A DNA stretch of 64,000 nucleotides from Robinsoniella peoriensis (GTDB lineage: Bacteria; Bacillota; Clostridia; Lachnospirales; Lachnospiraceae), in assembly GCF_000797495.1 (NCBI RefSeq), contig NZ_JTGN01000005.1, forward strand, positions 62,001 to 126,000, written 5' to 3'. Shown here in pieces: positions 8,116 to 17,293 of this stretch. Below the pieces are notes generated by a model. That model was given only the letters and a program-made list of their open reading frames with translations. It searched no databases and was not told the DNA's origin. Position 1 is the first letter of the stretch; every line of letters begins with the position of its first letter. The position numbers and the translations under genes are program-made.

Positions 8116-9165
8116 ATGGGGATGAAGACGAGTTTGTTTGGGAAAACCGGAAATGGCCAGGAGGCCAAAATTGTTACGATTATGAATAAAAAGGGCATGG
8201 GGATTGAAGTGACAAATTATGGAGCTACCCTGGTGTCTGCAACAGTGCCGGATGAAAAAGGCCATATTGAAGATGTGTTATTAGGATATGAAGATGTTAC
8301 GGATTATGCTGCCAACGGCGGTTTCTTTGGAGCTGTGATCGGAAGGAATGGCAATCGTATCGGTAAAGCAAAAGTAACGATTAATGGTGTGGATTATCAG
8401 ATGGAACAGAATGAAAATGGCAATAGTCTTCACAGCGGAACCAGAGGATTTGATAAGGTAATCTGGGATATGGAGCTTCTGGAAGAAGAGGCAACAGTAA
8501 AATTTACCCATCATAGTCCGGATGGAGATGAAGGACTGCCCGGAAATTTTGATGTTACGGTATCTTATACACTGACAGATGAAAATGAAATCAGGATTCA
8601 TTATACAGGGGTGTCTGATGCAGATACGATTGCAAATATGACAAATCACAGCTACTTTAATCTGGCGGGCCATGATAAAGGGACGATACTGGATCACACC
8701 TTATGGATGGATGCAGATGCCTTTACCGTAATCGATGAAGAATCTATTCCGACAGGAGAGTTGAGAAGTGTGGAAGGAACTCCTATGGATTTCCGGAAAA
8801 CAAGACGTATTGGTGATGATATTGATGATACATATGAACAGATACAGCTGGCTCACGGCTATGACCATAACTTTGTATTGAATCAAAATGGTGAAGAAAA
8901 ACTGCGTAAAATAGCTAAGGTAACAGATCCGTTAACCAAAAGAACAATGGAAGTTTACACGGATTGTGTAGGTGTACAATTCTATACCGGAAACTTTATT
9001 GAAAAAACACAGATAGGAAAAGGCGGCATCGCATATCAGAAGAGAAGCGGATTGTGTCTGGAAACACAATTTTTCCCGGATGCGCCTAATCATGAGCATT
9101 TTCCTTCTTCCATTTTGAAGGCAGGGGAAGTTTATGATACAACAACAATCTATAAATTTGTATAG
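8116..9165 (+). CDS. galM: Aldose 1-epimerase (galactose mutarotase)
   Basis: Interconverts alpha and beta anomers of glucose or galactose. The 349-residue protein shows the GalM motifs in order: NYGATLVS, VIGRNGNRIG (substrate Asn/Arg), MTNHSYFNLAGH (catalytic His), HGYDHNFVL, and CLETQFFPDAPNH (catalytic Glu). The ATG at 8116 follows AAAAGGAG at 8097-8104; upstream in-frame sequence lacks a site and overlaps the promoter. It is a single-gene unit between the 6S RNA and a long hairpin, and no other galactose genes lie nearby. Confidence 0.93.
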   Translation: MGMKTSLFGKTGNGQEAKIVTIMNKKGMGIEVTNYGATLVSATVPDEKGHIEDVLLGYEDVTDYAANGGFFGAVIGRNGNRIGKAKVTINGVDYQMEQNENGNSLHSGTRGFDKVIWDMELLEEEATVKFTHHSPDGDEGLPGNFDVTVSYTLTDENEIRIHYTGVSDADTIANMTNHSYFNLAGHDKGTILDHTLWMDADAFTVIDEESIPTGELRSVEGTPMDFRKTRRIGDDIDDTYEQIQLAHGYDHNFVLNQNGEEKLRKIAKVTDPLTKRTMEVYTDCVGVQFYTGNFIEKTQIGKGGIAYQKRSGLCLETQFFPDAPNHEHFPSSILKAGEVYDTTTIYKFV

Positions 9166-9190
9166 GATTGTAAAGATTGAATTTGAGCAG

Positions 9191-9258
9191 GTCCGGCATT
9201 TTAACTCTTTTGGCAGTACAATTTAATTGTATTGTCAAAAGAGTATAAAATGCCGGAT
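9191..9258 (+). terminator. Very long hairpin after galM
   Basis: GTCCGGCATTTTAACTCTTT and onward pairs over about 32 bp with the complementary arm ending TGCCGGATC, with a tiny loop near 9223. It is followed by CTTTTAC. It probably terminates galM, but its length is much greater than a normal terminator. Confidence 0.7.
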
Positions 9259-9309
9259 CTTTTACTATTTCAAAAAAATAACACTATGTCCTTATTTCAC
9301 GTTCTTTTT

Positions 9310-9356
9310 CTCCTGTTTTTGGATATACTAGTAAATAAATGAAGAGAAAACAGGAG
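9310..9356 (+). promoter_or_regulatory. Hairpin covering the SpoIID-type gene's ribosome site
   Basis: CTCCTGTTTT at 9310-9319 is perfectly complementary to AAAACAGGAG at 9347-9356, which contains the AGGAG ribosome site of the gene at 9363. If both arms are on the transcript, the 10-bp stem would hide the site. Confidence 0.4.
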
Positions 9357-9362
9357 CAAGGA

Positions 9363-10817
9363 ATGAAGGATGACAATACCTTTGGAAAAATTCTTATATT
9401 AAGCGGCTGTATCATGGCTTTTTTACTGCTGTGTTTTTATGACACTTATAAAAAAAAGGGTGATGATGTCCTGAATAAATTACAGGAGACAATTCAGACA
9501 GATTTGGCAAAGCAAAAAGAAGCCCCGGAAACAAATGAGACAAAGACGGCTAAAAAGAAGTCCGATGGAAAAGAAAAAGAAAGTAATCAGCAGGCAGCAG
9601 ACGAGCAGAAGCAGTCGAAGGAAGAGGAAACGCAGGATGGACAGGCGGCACCCGGGGATACACAGACTGCAGCACCGGAAAATCCCCTCATACGTGTTTT
9701 GATTAAGACAGATGATTATGCAGGTGAGTATCATAGTAGTGTTACTCTTCAGTGCAGTTCGGATTATGTGCTGCAATATGGAGAAGCAACAGAAGAACAT
9801 CCGTCTTCTGAACCGCTGACGATAACTGCCGACAGCCCTTATTTGAGTAACGGTGTATTGAGAATCCAGCCAAAGGGAGAAGACGGTGAGATTACTTTGC
9901 CGGGGTTGAAAAGGGGTTATGAAAATCCATCGTACCTGGGGAACTTTGAAATTGTAAAAAGGGATGCAGGGCTTCTTGTTATAAATGAGCTGCCCCTGGA
10001 AACTTATCTCTGTTCCGTTGTGCCCAGTGAAATGCCGGCTGCATATCCGCTTGAATCTCTCAAAGTGCAGGCGATCTGCGCCAGAAGCTATGCGCTTAAA
10101 CAGATGCAGAACGGGCGGGGAGCTGAATTTGATGTAGACGTTGACGATAGTGTCTCCTATCAGGTTTATAATAACCAGAAGCGGGATGAGCGTGCTACAG
10201 AGGCCGTAAATGCTACCGCCGGAGAGGTGATGCGTTCCAATGGAGAAATTGTAGATGCGCTTTATTATTCTACATCCTGCGGTGTGAATCTGAGTCAGGA
10301 TCTGTCTCAGGAAACAGTTTTTGCCTCATTTATGACAACTGATAATCATACGGCGTATGAAGCAACTGAACCCTGGTACCGCTGGAAGGCTGTTTTTACA
10401 GTCGATGAGCTTACGCGGCTGGCAAATGCGTGGCAGCCGGGCACTGGGAATGTAACGTCTCTAAGTATCGATTCCAGAGAAACAAACGGGGCAATTGCGA
10501 AATTTACCGTTCAGGGAGAGAATCAGAATATTTCGGTAGAGGGAGAGTACACGGTTCGTAAATTGCTGTCCCCTGCCAATATTGCGGTAGTGGAACAGGA
10601 TGGAAGCGAAGCCACCGGTATGTCACTGCTGCCAAGTGCATTTTTTTATCTGACTCCCAATTATGAAAACGATGCATTGGTAAGCTATACGCTTACAGGC
10701 GGTGGATACGGGCATGGAAAAGGAATGAGCCAAAACGGAGCAAGGCATATGGCGGACGCAGGTATGGGATATGAAGAAATATTAAAATATTTTTATGGTG
10801 ATGTACAGATTGGATAA
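9363..10817 (+). CDS. SpoIID/LytB-domain protein
   Basis: 484 residues: a short cytoplasmic N terminus, one membrane segment (about 10-27), a Lys/Glu/Gln-rich disordered stretch to about 115, then a SpoIID/LytB domain. The domain includes LPLETYLCSVVPSEMPA, LKVQAICARSYAL, DDSVSYQVYN, YYSTSCG and the C-terminal GGGYGHGKGMSQNGA. SpoIID is a lytic transglycosylase that trims peptidoglycan during forespore engulfment; family members in the same group act on vegetative wall. ATG at 9363 has AGGAG 6 nt upstream; an in-frame ATG at 9339 lacks one. No SpoIIQ or SpoIIR gene lies beside it, so the exact role is open. Confidence 0.88.
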   Translation: MKDDNTFGKILILSGCIMAFLLLCFYDTYKKKGDDVLNKLQETIQTDLAKQKEAPETNETKTAKKKSDGKEKESNQQAADEQKQSKEEETQDGQAAPGDTQTAAPENPLIRVLIKTDDYAGEYHSSVTLQCSSDYVLQYGEATEEHPSSEPLTITADSPYLSNGVLRIQPKGEDGEITLPGLKRGYENPSYLGNFEIVKRDAGLLVINELPLETYLCSVVPSEMPAAYPLESLKVQAICARSYALKQMQNGRGAEFDVDVDDSVSYQVYNNQKRDERATEAVNATAGEVMRSNGEIVDALYYSTSCGVNLSQDLSQETVFASFMTTDNHTAYEATEPWYRWKAVFTVDELTRLANAWQPGTGNVTSLSIDSRETNGAIAKFTVQGENQNISVEGEYTVRKLLSPANIAVVEQDGSEATGMSLLPSAFFYLTPNYENDALVSYTLTGGGYGHGKGMSQNGARHMADAGMGYEEILKYFYGDVQIG

Positions 10818-10951
10818 AAGATTAATATGTCCCTCTAAAAATGCAGAGCCGTTCAAACGTGTGCAGAACGTGCGTGGGTCAAACATGCGGGCTTGCAGTG
10901 AGACCAAAAACGTGCTATGATTGGTTCACATAAAAAAGTTAGAGGGGTATT

Positions 10952-11788
10952 ATGAAAGCTATTTGCACTATCATCAGATTTATTTTGAATTTTTTGAGGA
11001 AAGCTAAGCGGGACCGTGTGGATGCTTATTCTGCACAGTCTGCTTTTTATGTTATCATGAGTTTTATACCCTTTATCATGCTCCTGCTGACTCTGCTCAA
11101 GTATACCCCGCTTACTCCGGACGATGTGGTGGATATGGTAATGGGTGTTTTGCCTGCTTCTTTTCGCGAGGTTCTGGATGGACTGGTGGGCGGTGTCTAT
11201 ACCGGATCTACCGCATTGCTGTCAGGAACGGCTATTGCTGCCGTGTGGGCTGCGGGAAGAGGAGTTATGGCAGTTACAAACGGGTTAAACTCCGTTCAGG
11301 GAATTCGTGAGACTAGAAATTATATTTATATGCGTCTGCGTTCCGCATTCTATACAGTGCTCTTTCTGGTTTCTATTGTAGCAGCAATGCTGTTGCTGGT
11401 ATTTGGAAATCAGGTACATGATCTGATCATCAGATATGTTCCTCTTCTAAAAGAATTCTCCGGATTTATAATCAGCGTCAGAACCATTGCAACAATTACG
11501 CTGCTCACGCTGCTATTTATGGCGATGTATAAACTGCTGCCCAACCGTAAGGACAGATTTGCCAACCTTCTACCCGGAGGATTATTTACGGCACTTGCCT
11601 GGTCCATTTTTTCTTATGGATTTTCCATTTATTTTGAAATGGCAAAAAGAATGTCATCCATTTACGGAAGTCTGACATCTGCTGTTATGGTAATGCTGTG
11701 GCTGTATTTCTGCATGTGGTTTATATTCATTGGTGCTGAAATTAACTGCTATTTAGAAGATAGTTCGAGTTTTGACTTGACAGATTAA
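10952..11788 (+). CDS. YihY/BrkB family membrane protein
   Basis: 278 residues with about six membrane segments and the family hallmarks AYSAQSAFYVIMSFIPF near the N terminus, GRGVMAVTNGLN in the middle, and the C-terminal YGSLTSAVMVMLWLYF followed by GAEINCYLED. It was once labelled ribonuclease BN, which is a historical misassignment. Function is unknown; a transport or envelope role is usually assumed. The ATG has GAGGGG upstream, and that ribosome site (TTAGAGGG at 10939-10946) is complementary to CCCTCTAA at 10831-10838 near the start of the spacer. Confidence 0.9.
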   Translation: MKAICTIIRFILNFLRKAKRDRVDAYSAQSAFYVIMSFIPFIMLLLTLLKYTPLTPDDVVDMVMGVLPASFREVLDGLVGGVYTGSTALLSGTAIAAVWAAGRGVMAVTNGLNSVQGIRETRNYIYMRLRSAFYTVLFLVSIVAAMLLLVFGNQVHDLIIRYVPLLKEFSGFIISVRTIATITLLTLLFMAMYKLLPNRKDRFANLLPGGLFTALAWSIFSYGFSIYFEMAKRMSSIYGSLTSAVMVMLWLYFCMWFIFIGAEINCYLEDSSSFDLTD

Positions 11789-11849
11789 GTAAATATGATA
11801 AAATAGGTCATAGTAATAGTAAGTGAGCAATATAAAATTTATTAATAAT

Positions 11850-12098
11850 AAAAAGCGATGAAGGTGTCAGTAGAAGATCATTTTCTTACAGAGAGAGGAA
11901 GCCGTCGGCTGGAAGCATCCTTAAGTTCAGATGATAAATTCGAATTTCCCACCGGAGCTGCATTTTTGAAATCACAGTAGGAAATGCCGACCATGCGCGT
12001 TAAGCATACTTAATTAAGAGCCTGCAGCAGCAGGAATTAGGGTGGTACCACGGAACTCCAAGCTTCGTCCCTTACACCAGGGGGATGAGGCTTTTTTT
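11850..12098 (+). promoter_or_regulatory. T-box leader of pheST
   Basis: AGGGTGGTACCACGG at 12039-12053 is the T-box core (with CACGG in place of the commoner CGCGG). It is followed by a 12-bp terminator stem (12060-12071 with 12082-12093) and a T run. The upstream 180 nt hold several stems, including GAGAGAGGAAGCCGTCGGC, consistent with Stem I to III. The expected ligand is phenylalanine tRNA because pheS-pheT follow; I did not resolve the specifier loop with certainty. Confidence 0.92.
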
Positions 12099-12240
12099 GC
12101 GCGAAAGCAAAGAGGCAAAGGGCGATAGCCCGCGACCGAGCCGTCAGGCGAGGTGGCACGCCGGATGAACGGCTGCCAGCAAGTGAAGGGATGCGAGTAA
12201 ATAGCCTGCTTGCAGAGCGATTTGCACAAGGATCCACAAG
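12099..12240 (+). other. GC-rich structured spacer between T-box terminator and pheS
   Basis: About 140 nt clearly richer in G+C than its neighbours, with self-complementary parts: GGGCGATAGCCC, and nested GCCGT/ACGGC and GGCG/CGCC arms around 12140-12172. No credible frame. It would be in the pheS leader mRNA. It may be a small intergenic repeat inserted in the leader. Confidence 0.5.
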
Positions 12241-12269
12241 AACCAGATCAATTGAAAAGGAGAATTAAA

Positions 12270-13289
12270 ATGAAAGACAAATTGCAAGCTATCAAAGAAG
12301 AAGCATTGAGTCAGATCCAAAATTCCGATGCACTGGACAAATTAAATGACGTTCGTGTGTCATTCCTGGGTAAAAAGGGGCAGCTGACAGCAGTTTTAAA
12401 AGGAATGAAAGATGTAACACCGGAAGAACGTCCACTGGTAGGACAGATGGTGAATGATACCAGAGCTGCTATTGAAAACTTTTTGGAAGAAACAAAAAAG
12501 AAGTTAGAATCTAAGGTTCGGGAAGAAAAATTAAAAAGTGAAGTGATTGACGTTACACTTCCGGCGAAGAAGAATAATGTAGGTCATCGTCATCCAAATA
12601 CCATTGCTTTAGAAGAAGTGGAACGTATCTTTGTTGGCATGGGATATGAAGTGGTGGAAGGACCGGAGGTAGAGTACGATCTTTACAATTTTGAAAAATT
12701 AAATATTCCGGCGAATCATCCGGCTAAGGATGAGCAGGATACTTTTTATGTAAATAAAGACATTGTTTTAAGGACACAGACTTCACCGGTACAGGCGCGT
12801 GTAATGGAACAGGGCAAACTTCCTATCCGTATGATTGCACCTGGAAGAGTATTCCGCTCCGATGAAGTAGATGCTACACATTCACCGTCTTTCCACCAGA
12901 TCGAAGGATTGGTAATTGATAAGAATATTACATTTGCAGATTTAAAAGGAACGCTGGAAGAGTTTGCAAAAGAATTGTTCGGGCCTGAGACGAAGACAAA
13001 ATTCCGTCCTCATCATTTCCCGTTTACAGAGCCAAGTGCAGAAGTAGATGTGACTTGCTTTAAATGCGGCGGAGAAGGATGCCGTTTCTGTAAAGGTTCC
13101 GGATGGATTGAAATTCTGGGCTGTGGAATGGTACATCCTCATGTTTTAGAAATGTGCGGCATTGACCCTGAGGTCTACAGCGGTTTTGCATTTGGTGTGG
13201 GACTGGAACGTATTGCTCTTTTGAAATATGAAATTGACGATATGAGATTACTGTATGAAAACGATATTCGTTTCTTAAAACAATTTTAA
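12270..13289 (+). CDS. pheS: Phenylalanine-tRNA ligase alpha subunit
   Basis: Catalytic subunit of the (alpha-beta)2 enzyme that charges tRNA-Phe. 339 residues: N-terminal coiled coil (about 1-85), then the class II core with HRHPNT, motif 2 ([19 protein letters not shown]) and motif 3 ([13 protein letters not shown]). It includes a [17 protein letters not shown]ys-rich insertion typical of clostridial PheS. ATG at 12270 lies 7 nt after AAAAGGAG; an upstream in-frame start at 12210 is inside the GC-rich spacer and unlikely. Cotranscribed with pheT 29 nt downstream. Confidence 0.96.
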   Translation: MKDKLQAIKEEALSQIQNSDALDKLNDVRVSFLGKKGQLTAVLKGMKDVTPEERPLVGQMVNDTRAAIENFLEETKKKLESKVREEKLKSEVIDVTLPAKKNNVGHRHPNTIALEEVERIFVGMGYEVVEGPEVEYDLYNFEKLNIPANHPAKDEQDTFYVNKDIVLRTQTSPVQARVMEQGKLPIRMIAPGRVFRSDEVDATHSPSFHQIEGLVIDKNITFADLKGTLEEFAKELFGPETKTKFRPHHFPFTEPSAEVDVTCFKCGGEGCRFCKGSGWIEILGCGMVHPHVLEMCGIDPEVYSGFAFGVGLERIALLKYEIDDMRLLYENDIRFLKQF

Positions 13290-13318
13290 AGGAAATTAAG
13301 TAAAGAGAGGAAAACAGA

Positions 13319-15736
13319 ATGAATACATCATTATCATGGATTAAAGCATACGTTCCGGACCTGGAAGCGGATGCACAGGAATATACGGATGCAATGACAT
13401 TGTCAGGCACCAAGGTAGAAGGATTTGAGAGGCTGGATGAAGATCTGGAAAAAATTATAATCGGACAGATAGAATCTATAGAGAGACATCCGGATGCAGA
13501 TAAGCTGATTATCTGCCAGGTAAATGTGGGTACGGAAACGGTACAGATCGTAACAGGCGCTCCAAATGTAAAAGAAGGAGATAAGATTCCGGTTGTTCTG
13601 GACGGTGGACGCGTAGCGGGCGGACATGACGGCAAGAAGACAAAAGGCGGAGTAAAGATCAAAAACGGAAAACTGCGAGGAATTGAATCCTGCGGTATGA
13701 TGTGCTCTATTGAAGAACTGGGTTCTACAAGAGAGATGTATCCGGAAGCACCAGAGTATGGTATTTATATTTTCCCGGAGGATGCAAAGGTAGGAGAAAG
13801 TGCCATACATGCGCTGGATTTAGACGATGTTGTATTCGAATATGAGATTACATCCAACCGTGTGGACTGCTATAGCGTAATCGGTATTGCCAGAGAAGCG
13901 GCTGCTACATTTAATAAAAAGTTTGTACCTCCGGTTGTTGCTAAAACCGGAAATAACGAAGATGTAAATGATTATATCAAAGTGACAGTACAGGATACGG
14001 AGCTGTGCCCCCGCTACTGTGCAAGAGTAGTTAAGAATATTAAAATAGCTCCATCACCGAAATGGATGCAGAGACGCCTCGCAGCAAACGGTATCCGTCC
14101 AATTAATAACATTGTCGATATTACCAATTATGTTATGGAAGAGTACGGTCAGCCTATGCATGCTTATGACTATGATACCATTGCAAATCATGAAATCATT
14201 GTGAGACGTGCAAATGCAGATGAGAAATTTGTTACCCTGGACGGTCAGGAAAGAACGATGGATGAGTCTGTTCTGATGATCTGTGATGGGGAAAAAGCAG
14301 TTGGTATTGCCGGAATCATGGGTGGAGAAAATTCTATGATTACGGATGATGTTAAAACAATGCTCTTTGAAGCGGCATGCTTTGATGGAACGAATATCAG
14401 ACTTTCCAGTAAGAAAGTAGGACTTCGTACGGATGCTTCCGGTAAATTTGAAAAAGGGCTGGATCCAAATAATGCCCAGGCAGCGATAGACCGTGCATGC
14501 CAGCTTGTAGAAGAGCTGGGAGCAGGAGAAGTTGTTGGCGGTATGGCTGACGTGTATGGTAAGAAGAAAAATCCGGTTCGTATTGGTTTTGATGCTGATA
14601 AGATTAATACGCTGTTGGGAACTGATATTTCAAAAGAAGAAATGCTGGGATATTTTGAGAAAATTGGATTGGAATACGATGCAGCGGCAAACGAGATTAT
14701 AGCACCTACTTTCCGCCATGATTTGTTCCGCATGGCTGATCTGGCTGAAGAAGTAGCAAGATTTTATGGTTATGACAATATACCGACGACACTTCCAAGA
14801 GGAGAAGCAACCACCGGGAAGCTGACCTTTAAGTTGAGAATCGAAGAAGTGGCAAGGGATATTGCAGAATTCTGCGGTTTTTCTCAGGGTATGACGTATT
14901 CTTTCGAAAGTCCTAAGGTGTTTGACAAACTGCTCTTGCCGGAAGATTCGGAATATAGAAAGGCAATCCAGATCTCTAATCCTTTGGGGGAAGATTTCAG
15001 TATCATGAGAACCATTTCTCTGAATGGGATGCTGACCTCCCTGGCATTTAATTACAATCACAGAAATAAAAATGTTCGTTTGTATGAACTTGGAAATGTA
15101 TATCTGCCAACAGAACTTCCGCTTAAGGATCTTCCTGATGAGAGAATGCAGTTTACGCTTGGAATGTATGGAGAAGGTGATTTCTATACAATGAAAGGTG
15201 TAATTGAAGAGTTCTTTGAGAAAATAGGACTGCATGAGAAGGAAACCTATGATCCCAGGTCTGGCAAACCGTTTTTGCATCCGGGACGTCAGGCAAATAT
15301 CATTTACAATGGAAAAGTTGTGGGATATTTGGGCGAAGTGCATCCGGAAGTAGCGGATAATTATGATATTGGCGATCGTGTTTATGTTGCAGTGCTGGAT
15401 ATGCCTCTGGTAGTGGAAATGTCTACCTTTGACCGTAAGTTTGAAGGAATTGCCAAGTTCCCTGCAGTTAACCGTGACCTTAGTATGGTTGTGCCAAAAG
15501 AAATTCTGGCGGGTCAGATTGAAGCTATGATTGCACAGAGAGGCGGCAAAATATTAGAAAGCTACCAGTTATTTGATATTTATGAAGGCTCTCAGATTAA
15601 AGAAGGATTTAAATCCATTGCTTACTCTATTACATTCAGGGCTAAAGATAAAACGTTGGAAGAAGCTGAAGTTTCTGCAGCAATGAAGAAAATTTTGAAT
15701 GGCTTAGAATCCATGGGAATCGAGCTGAGACAGTAG
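13319..15736 (+). CDS. pheT: Phenylalanine-tRNA ligase beta subunit
   Basis: 805 residues, the normal size. Domains in order: N-terminal segment, tRNA-binding OB fold (IGQIESIERHPDADKL, about 43-155), B3/4 editing domain (VDITNYVMEEYGQPMHAYD), B5 domain, the inactive synthetase-like core, and the C-terminal ferredoxin-like anticodon-binding domain (KFPAVNRDLSMVV, about 710 onward). A GAGAGG ribosome site precedes the ATG. The gene is under the same T-box as pheS, and the phosphatase gene starts 2 nt after its stop. Confidence 0.96.
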   Translation: MNTSLSWIKAYVPDLEADAQEYTDAMTLSGTKVEGFERLDEDLEKIIIGQIESIERHPDADKLIICQVNVGTETVQIVTGAPNVKEGDKIPVVLDGGRVAGGHDGKKTKGGVKIKNGKLRGIESCGMMCSIEELGSTREMYPEAPEYGIYIFPEDAKVGESAIHALDLDDVVFEYEITSNRVDCYSVIGIAREAAATFNKKFVPPVVAKTGNNEDVNDYIKVTVQDTELCPRYCARVVKNIKIAPSPKWMQRRLAANGIRPINNIVDITNYVMEEYGQPMHAYDYDTIANHEIIVRRANADEKFVTLDGQERTMDESVLMICDGEKAVGIAGIMGGENSMITDDVKTMLFEAACFDGTNIRLSSKKVGLRTDASGKFEKGLDPNNAQAAIDRACQLVEELGAGEVVGGMADVYGKKKNPVRIGFDADKINTLLGTDISKEEMLGYFEKIGLEYDAAANEIIAPTFRHDLFRMADLAEEVARFYGYDNIPTTLPRGEATTGKLTFKLRIEEVARDIAEFCGFSQGMTYSFESPKVFDKLLLPEDSEYRKAIQISNPLGEDFSIMRTISLNGMLTSLAFNYNHRNKNVRLYELGNVYLPTELPLKDLPDERMQFTLGMYGEGDFYTMKGVIEEFFEKIGLHEKETYDPRSGKPFLHPGRQANIIYNGKVVGYLGEVHPEVADNYDIGDRVYVAVLDMPLVVEMSTFDRKFEGIAKFPAVNRDLSMVVPKEILAGQIEAMIAQRGGKILESYQLFDIYEGSQIKEGFKSIAYSITFRAKDKTLEEAEVSAAMKKILNGLESMGIELRQ

Positions 15737-15738
15737 TT

Positions 15739-16356
15739 ATGAAAATTTATATAATGAGGCATGGGGAGACAGACTGGAATACCCAGAAACGTCTCCAGGG
15801 CCGCACGGATATCCCGTTAAATGAAAATGGGAGAAAATTGGCAAAGATTACGGCAGAAGCTTTAAAAGAGATACCATTTGATCTGGCTATCAGCAGTCCG
15901 CTGGAACGGGCTCTGGAAACAGCCAGAATTGTAATGGGAGAACGCAATGCTCCTATATTAACTGATGAGCGGATTATAGAGATCAGCTTTGGTGTTTTTG
16001 AAGGGATGATAAGCGGCAGGGAAAACTACGAGATTCCGGATCCCGAGTTTTCTAACTTCTTTCGGGCACCGGATAAGTATGTTCCTCCTTCAGATGGAGA
16101 GGATATCCGATCTCTGGGGGAGAGGACAAAAGCATTTATGGACGATATTTTAAATCGTGAGGAGTATCAGGATAAAACAATCCTGATTACAACTCACGGC
16201 GGTGCAATGCGGGGATTACTCAACAGCGTGCGTACGTTTGAAATGTCTGATTTCTGGAATGGCGGAGTTCCGAAAAATTGCTGTGTGGCAATTCTGGAAT
16301 GCCATGATAAAAAGGCAGAAGTGCTGGAAGAAAATAAAATATATTATGAGGTATGA
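15739..16356 (+). CDS. Histidine phosphatase family protein
   Basis: 205 residues of the phosphoglycerate mutase-like histidine phosphatase superfamily. It has the RHGETDWN phosphohistidine motif at residues 7-14, the SSPLERALETA arginine motif, and the second catalytic His in ITTHGGAMRGLL. Members include cofactor-dependent mutases, alpha-ribazole phosphatase and general sugar phosphatases; the sequence alone does not tell which. It starts 2 nt after pheT and is probably cotranscribed with pheST, a linkage with no obvious biochemical reason. Confidence 0.88.
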   Translation: MKIYIMRHGETDWNTQKRLQGRTDIPLNENGRKLAKITAEALKEIPFDLAISSPLERALETARIVMGERNAPILTDERIIEISFGVFEGMISGRENYEIPDPEFSNFFRAPDKYVPPSDGEDIRSLGERTKAFMDDILNREEYQDKTILITTHGGAMRGLLNSVRTFEMSDFWNGGVPKNCCVAILECHDKKAEVLEENKIYYEV

Positions 16357-16430
16357 AAAATGCCTGTACCGGAAGGTGCTTTTTGGTTGTATCCGCAACT
16401 GTGAAGTTACCCTATGGTACAGGCATTTTC
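16356..16430. terminator. Terminator after the pheST-phosphatase unit
   Basis: AAAAATGCCTGTACC pairs with GGTACAGGCATTTT over 14-15 bp, but with a loop of about 45 nt. A and T runs on both sides would let it serve the convergent gene at 16507 too. Confidence 0.65.
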
Positions 16431-16506
16431 TGTTGTTACTGGAATCCTGTTTCGTAATCTTGATATTGGATGAAAATAATGTCGTTTCCGGAAATAATGA
16501 CAGGGT

Positions 16507-17046
16507 TTAATTTTTTAATACTTCCGATGGAATCGATTTAAATAAATTAATATTGGGTGTATGGTTGGTAAATGCGGCGAAGAAAAATGCTAACAGAAGC
16601 AGAAGGCACAGGCACAATATATTCGAAGTGTGATTTCCCGTTTTTTTGCATGCACTCAAGTACCAACTGCAAAAGTAACAGATCAGAACGCCCAGGACAA
16701 ATGTCAGAATATCCATGGCCAGGTAGTTTGTTCCGATTATACCGGTGTAAGTATAAAAGAATGCAACGATAAACAACAATCCTGCGAAGCATCCGATTGT
16801 TTTGGCGGTGACAAAGGAGGAAAAGTTCTTCCCAATCAAAAAGTATTCAATAAATGTGAGAAACAGAAAAGGAAAGAATAACATTTTCAGGTGTTCCCAG
16901 GTGGATTCATTAATCGGGGAAATAAAGGCAATAAGGTAATGGTAGCCGCTCCATTTATATATAAAGTGGAAAAGAGTTCCAAAAACGATAGCCAGCAGGG
17001 CAAAGGTAAGCTCATAGTAAAAGTATTGTTTTTTAATTGATTTCAT
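16507..17046 (-). CDS. DUF6512-like membrane protein
   Basis: 179 residues with five to six membrane segments and the motif PINESTWEHLKMLFFP near residue 43, which I associate with the DUF6512 family of Firmicutes. Function unknown. ATG at 17046 is selected because AGGAGGTAT lies 4-5 nt upstream; a longer frame would reach 17091. Monocistronic and convergent with the phosphatase gene. Confidence 0.75.
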   Translation of the reverse strand: MKSIKKQYFYYELTFALLAIVFGTLFHFIYKWSGYHYLIAFISPINESTWEHLKMLFFPFLFLTFIEYFLIGKNFSSFVTAKTIGCFAGLLFIVAFFYTYTGIIGTNYLAMDILTFVLGVLICYFCSWYLSACKKTGNHTSNILCLCLLLLLAFFFAAFTNHTPNINLFKSIPSEVLKN

Positions 17047-17293
17047 AGTTATACCTCCTGCATACCGCGGGCTCCGCCTGCGATACTGCATTAATAAATA
17101 GTTTGATAGGAAGTTTCAAACGTACCTCCAAAAGGGGATTTTAACTTAGTGTATGGGATATTAGAAAAATTATGTAAAAGATTAGAATTAATCCATTGCA
17201 ATTATATATAAATTTTGATAAAATAATATATAAATAATTTAATTGGACGTTTATATGCGATAAAATCGTGTGAAAGGAAGGGTATATTCGGTT

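Noticed and set aside
10831..10946. Ribosome-site masking of the YihY gene by CCCTCTAA/TTAGAGGG
   Set aside because: Eight complementary bases 100 nt apart in a spacer with other stems are too weak to claim regulation.
13060..13662. Minus-strand open frame of 200 codons across the pheS-pheT junction
   Set aside because: Lies opposite two conserved synthetase genes; no protein features.
15739..16356. Assignment as cobC (alpha-ribazole phosphatase) or gpmB
   Set aside because: Only superfamily motifs are visible and no cobalamin or glycolysis genes adjoin, so a specific name is not justified.
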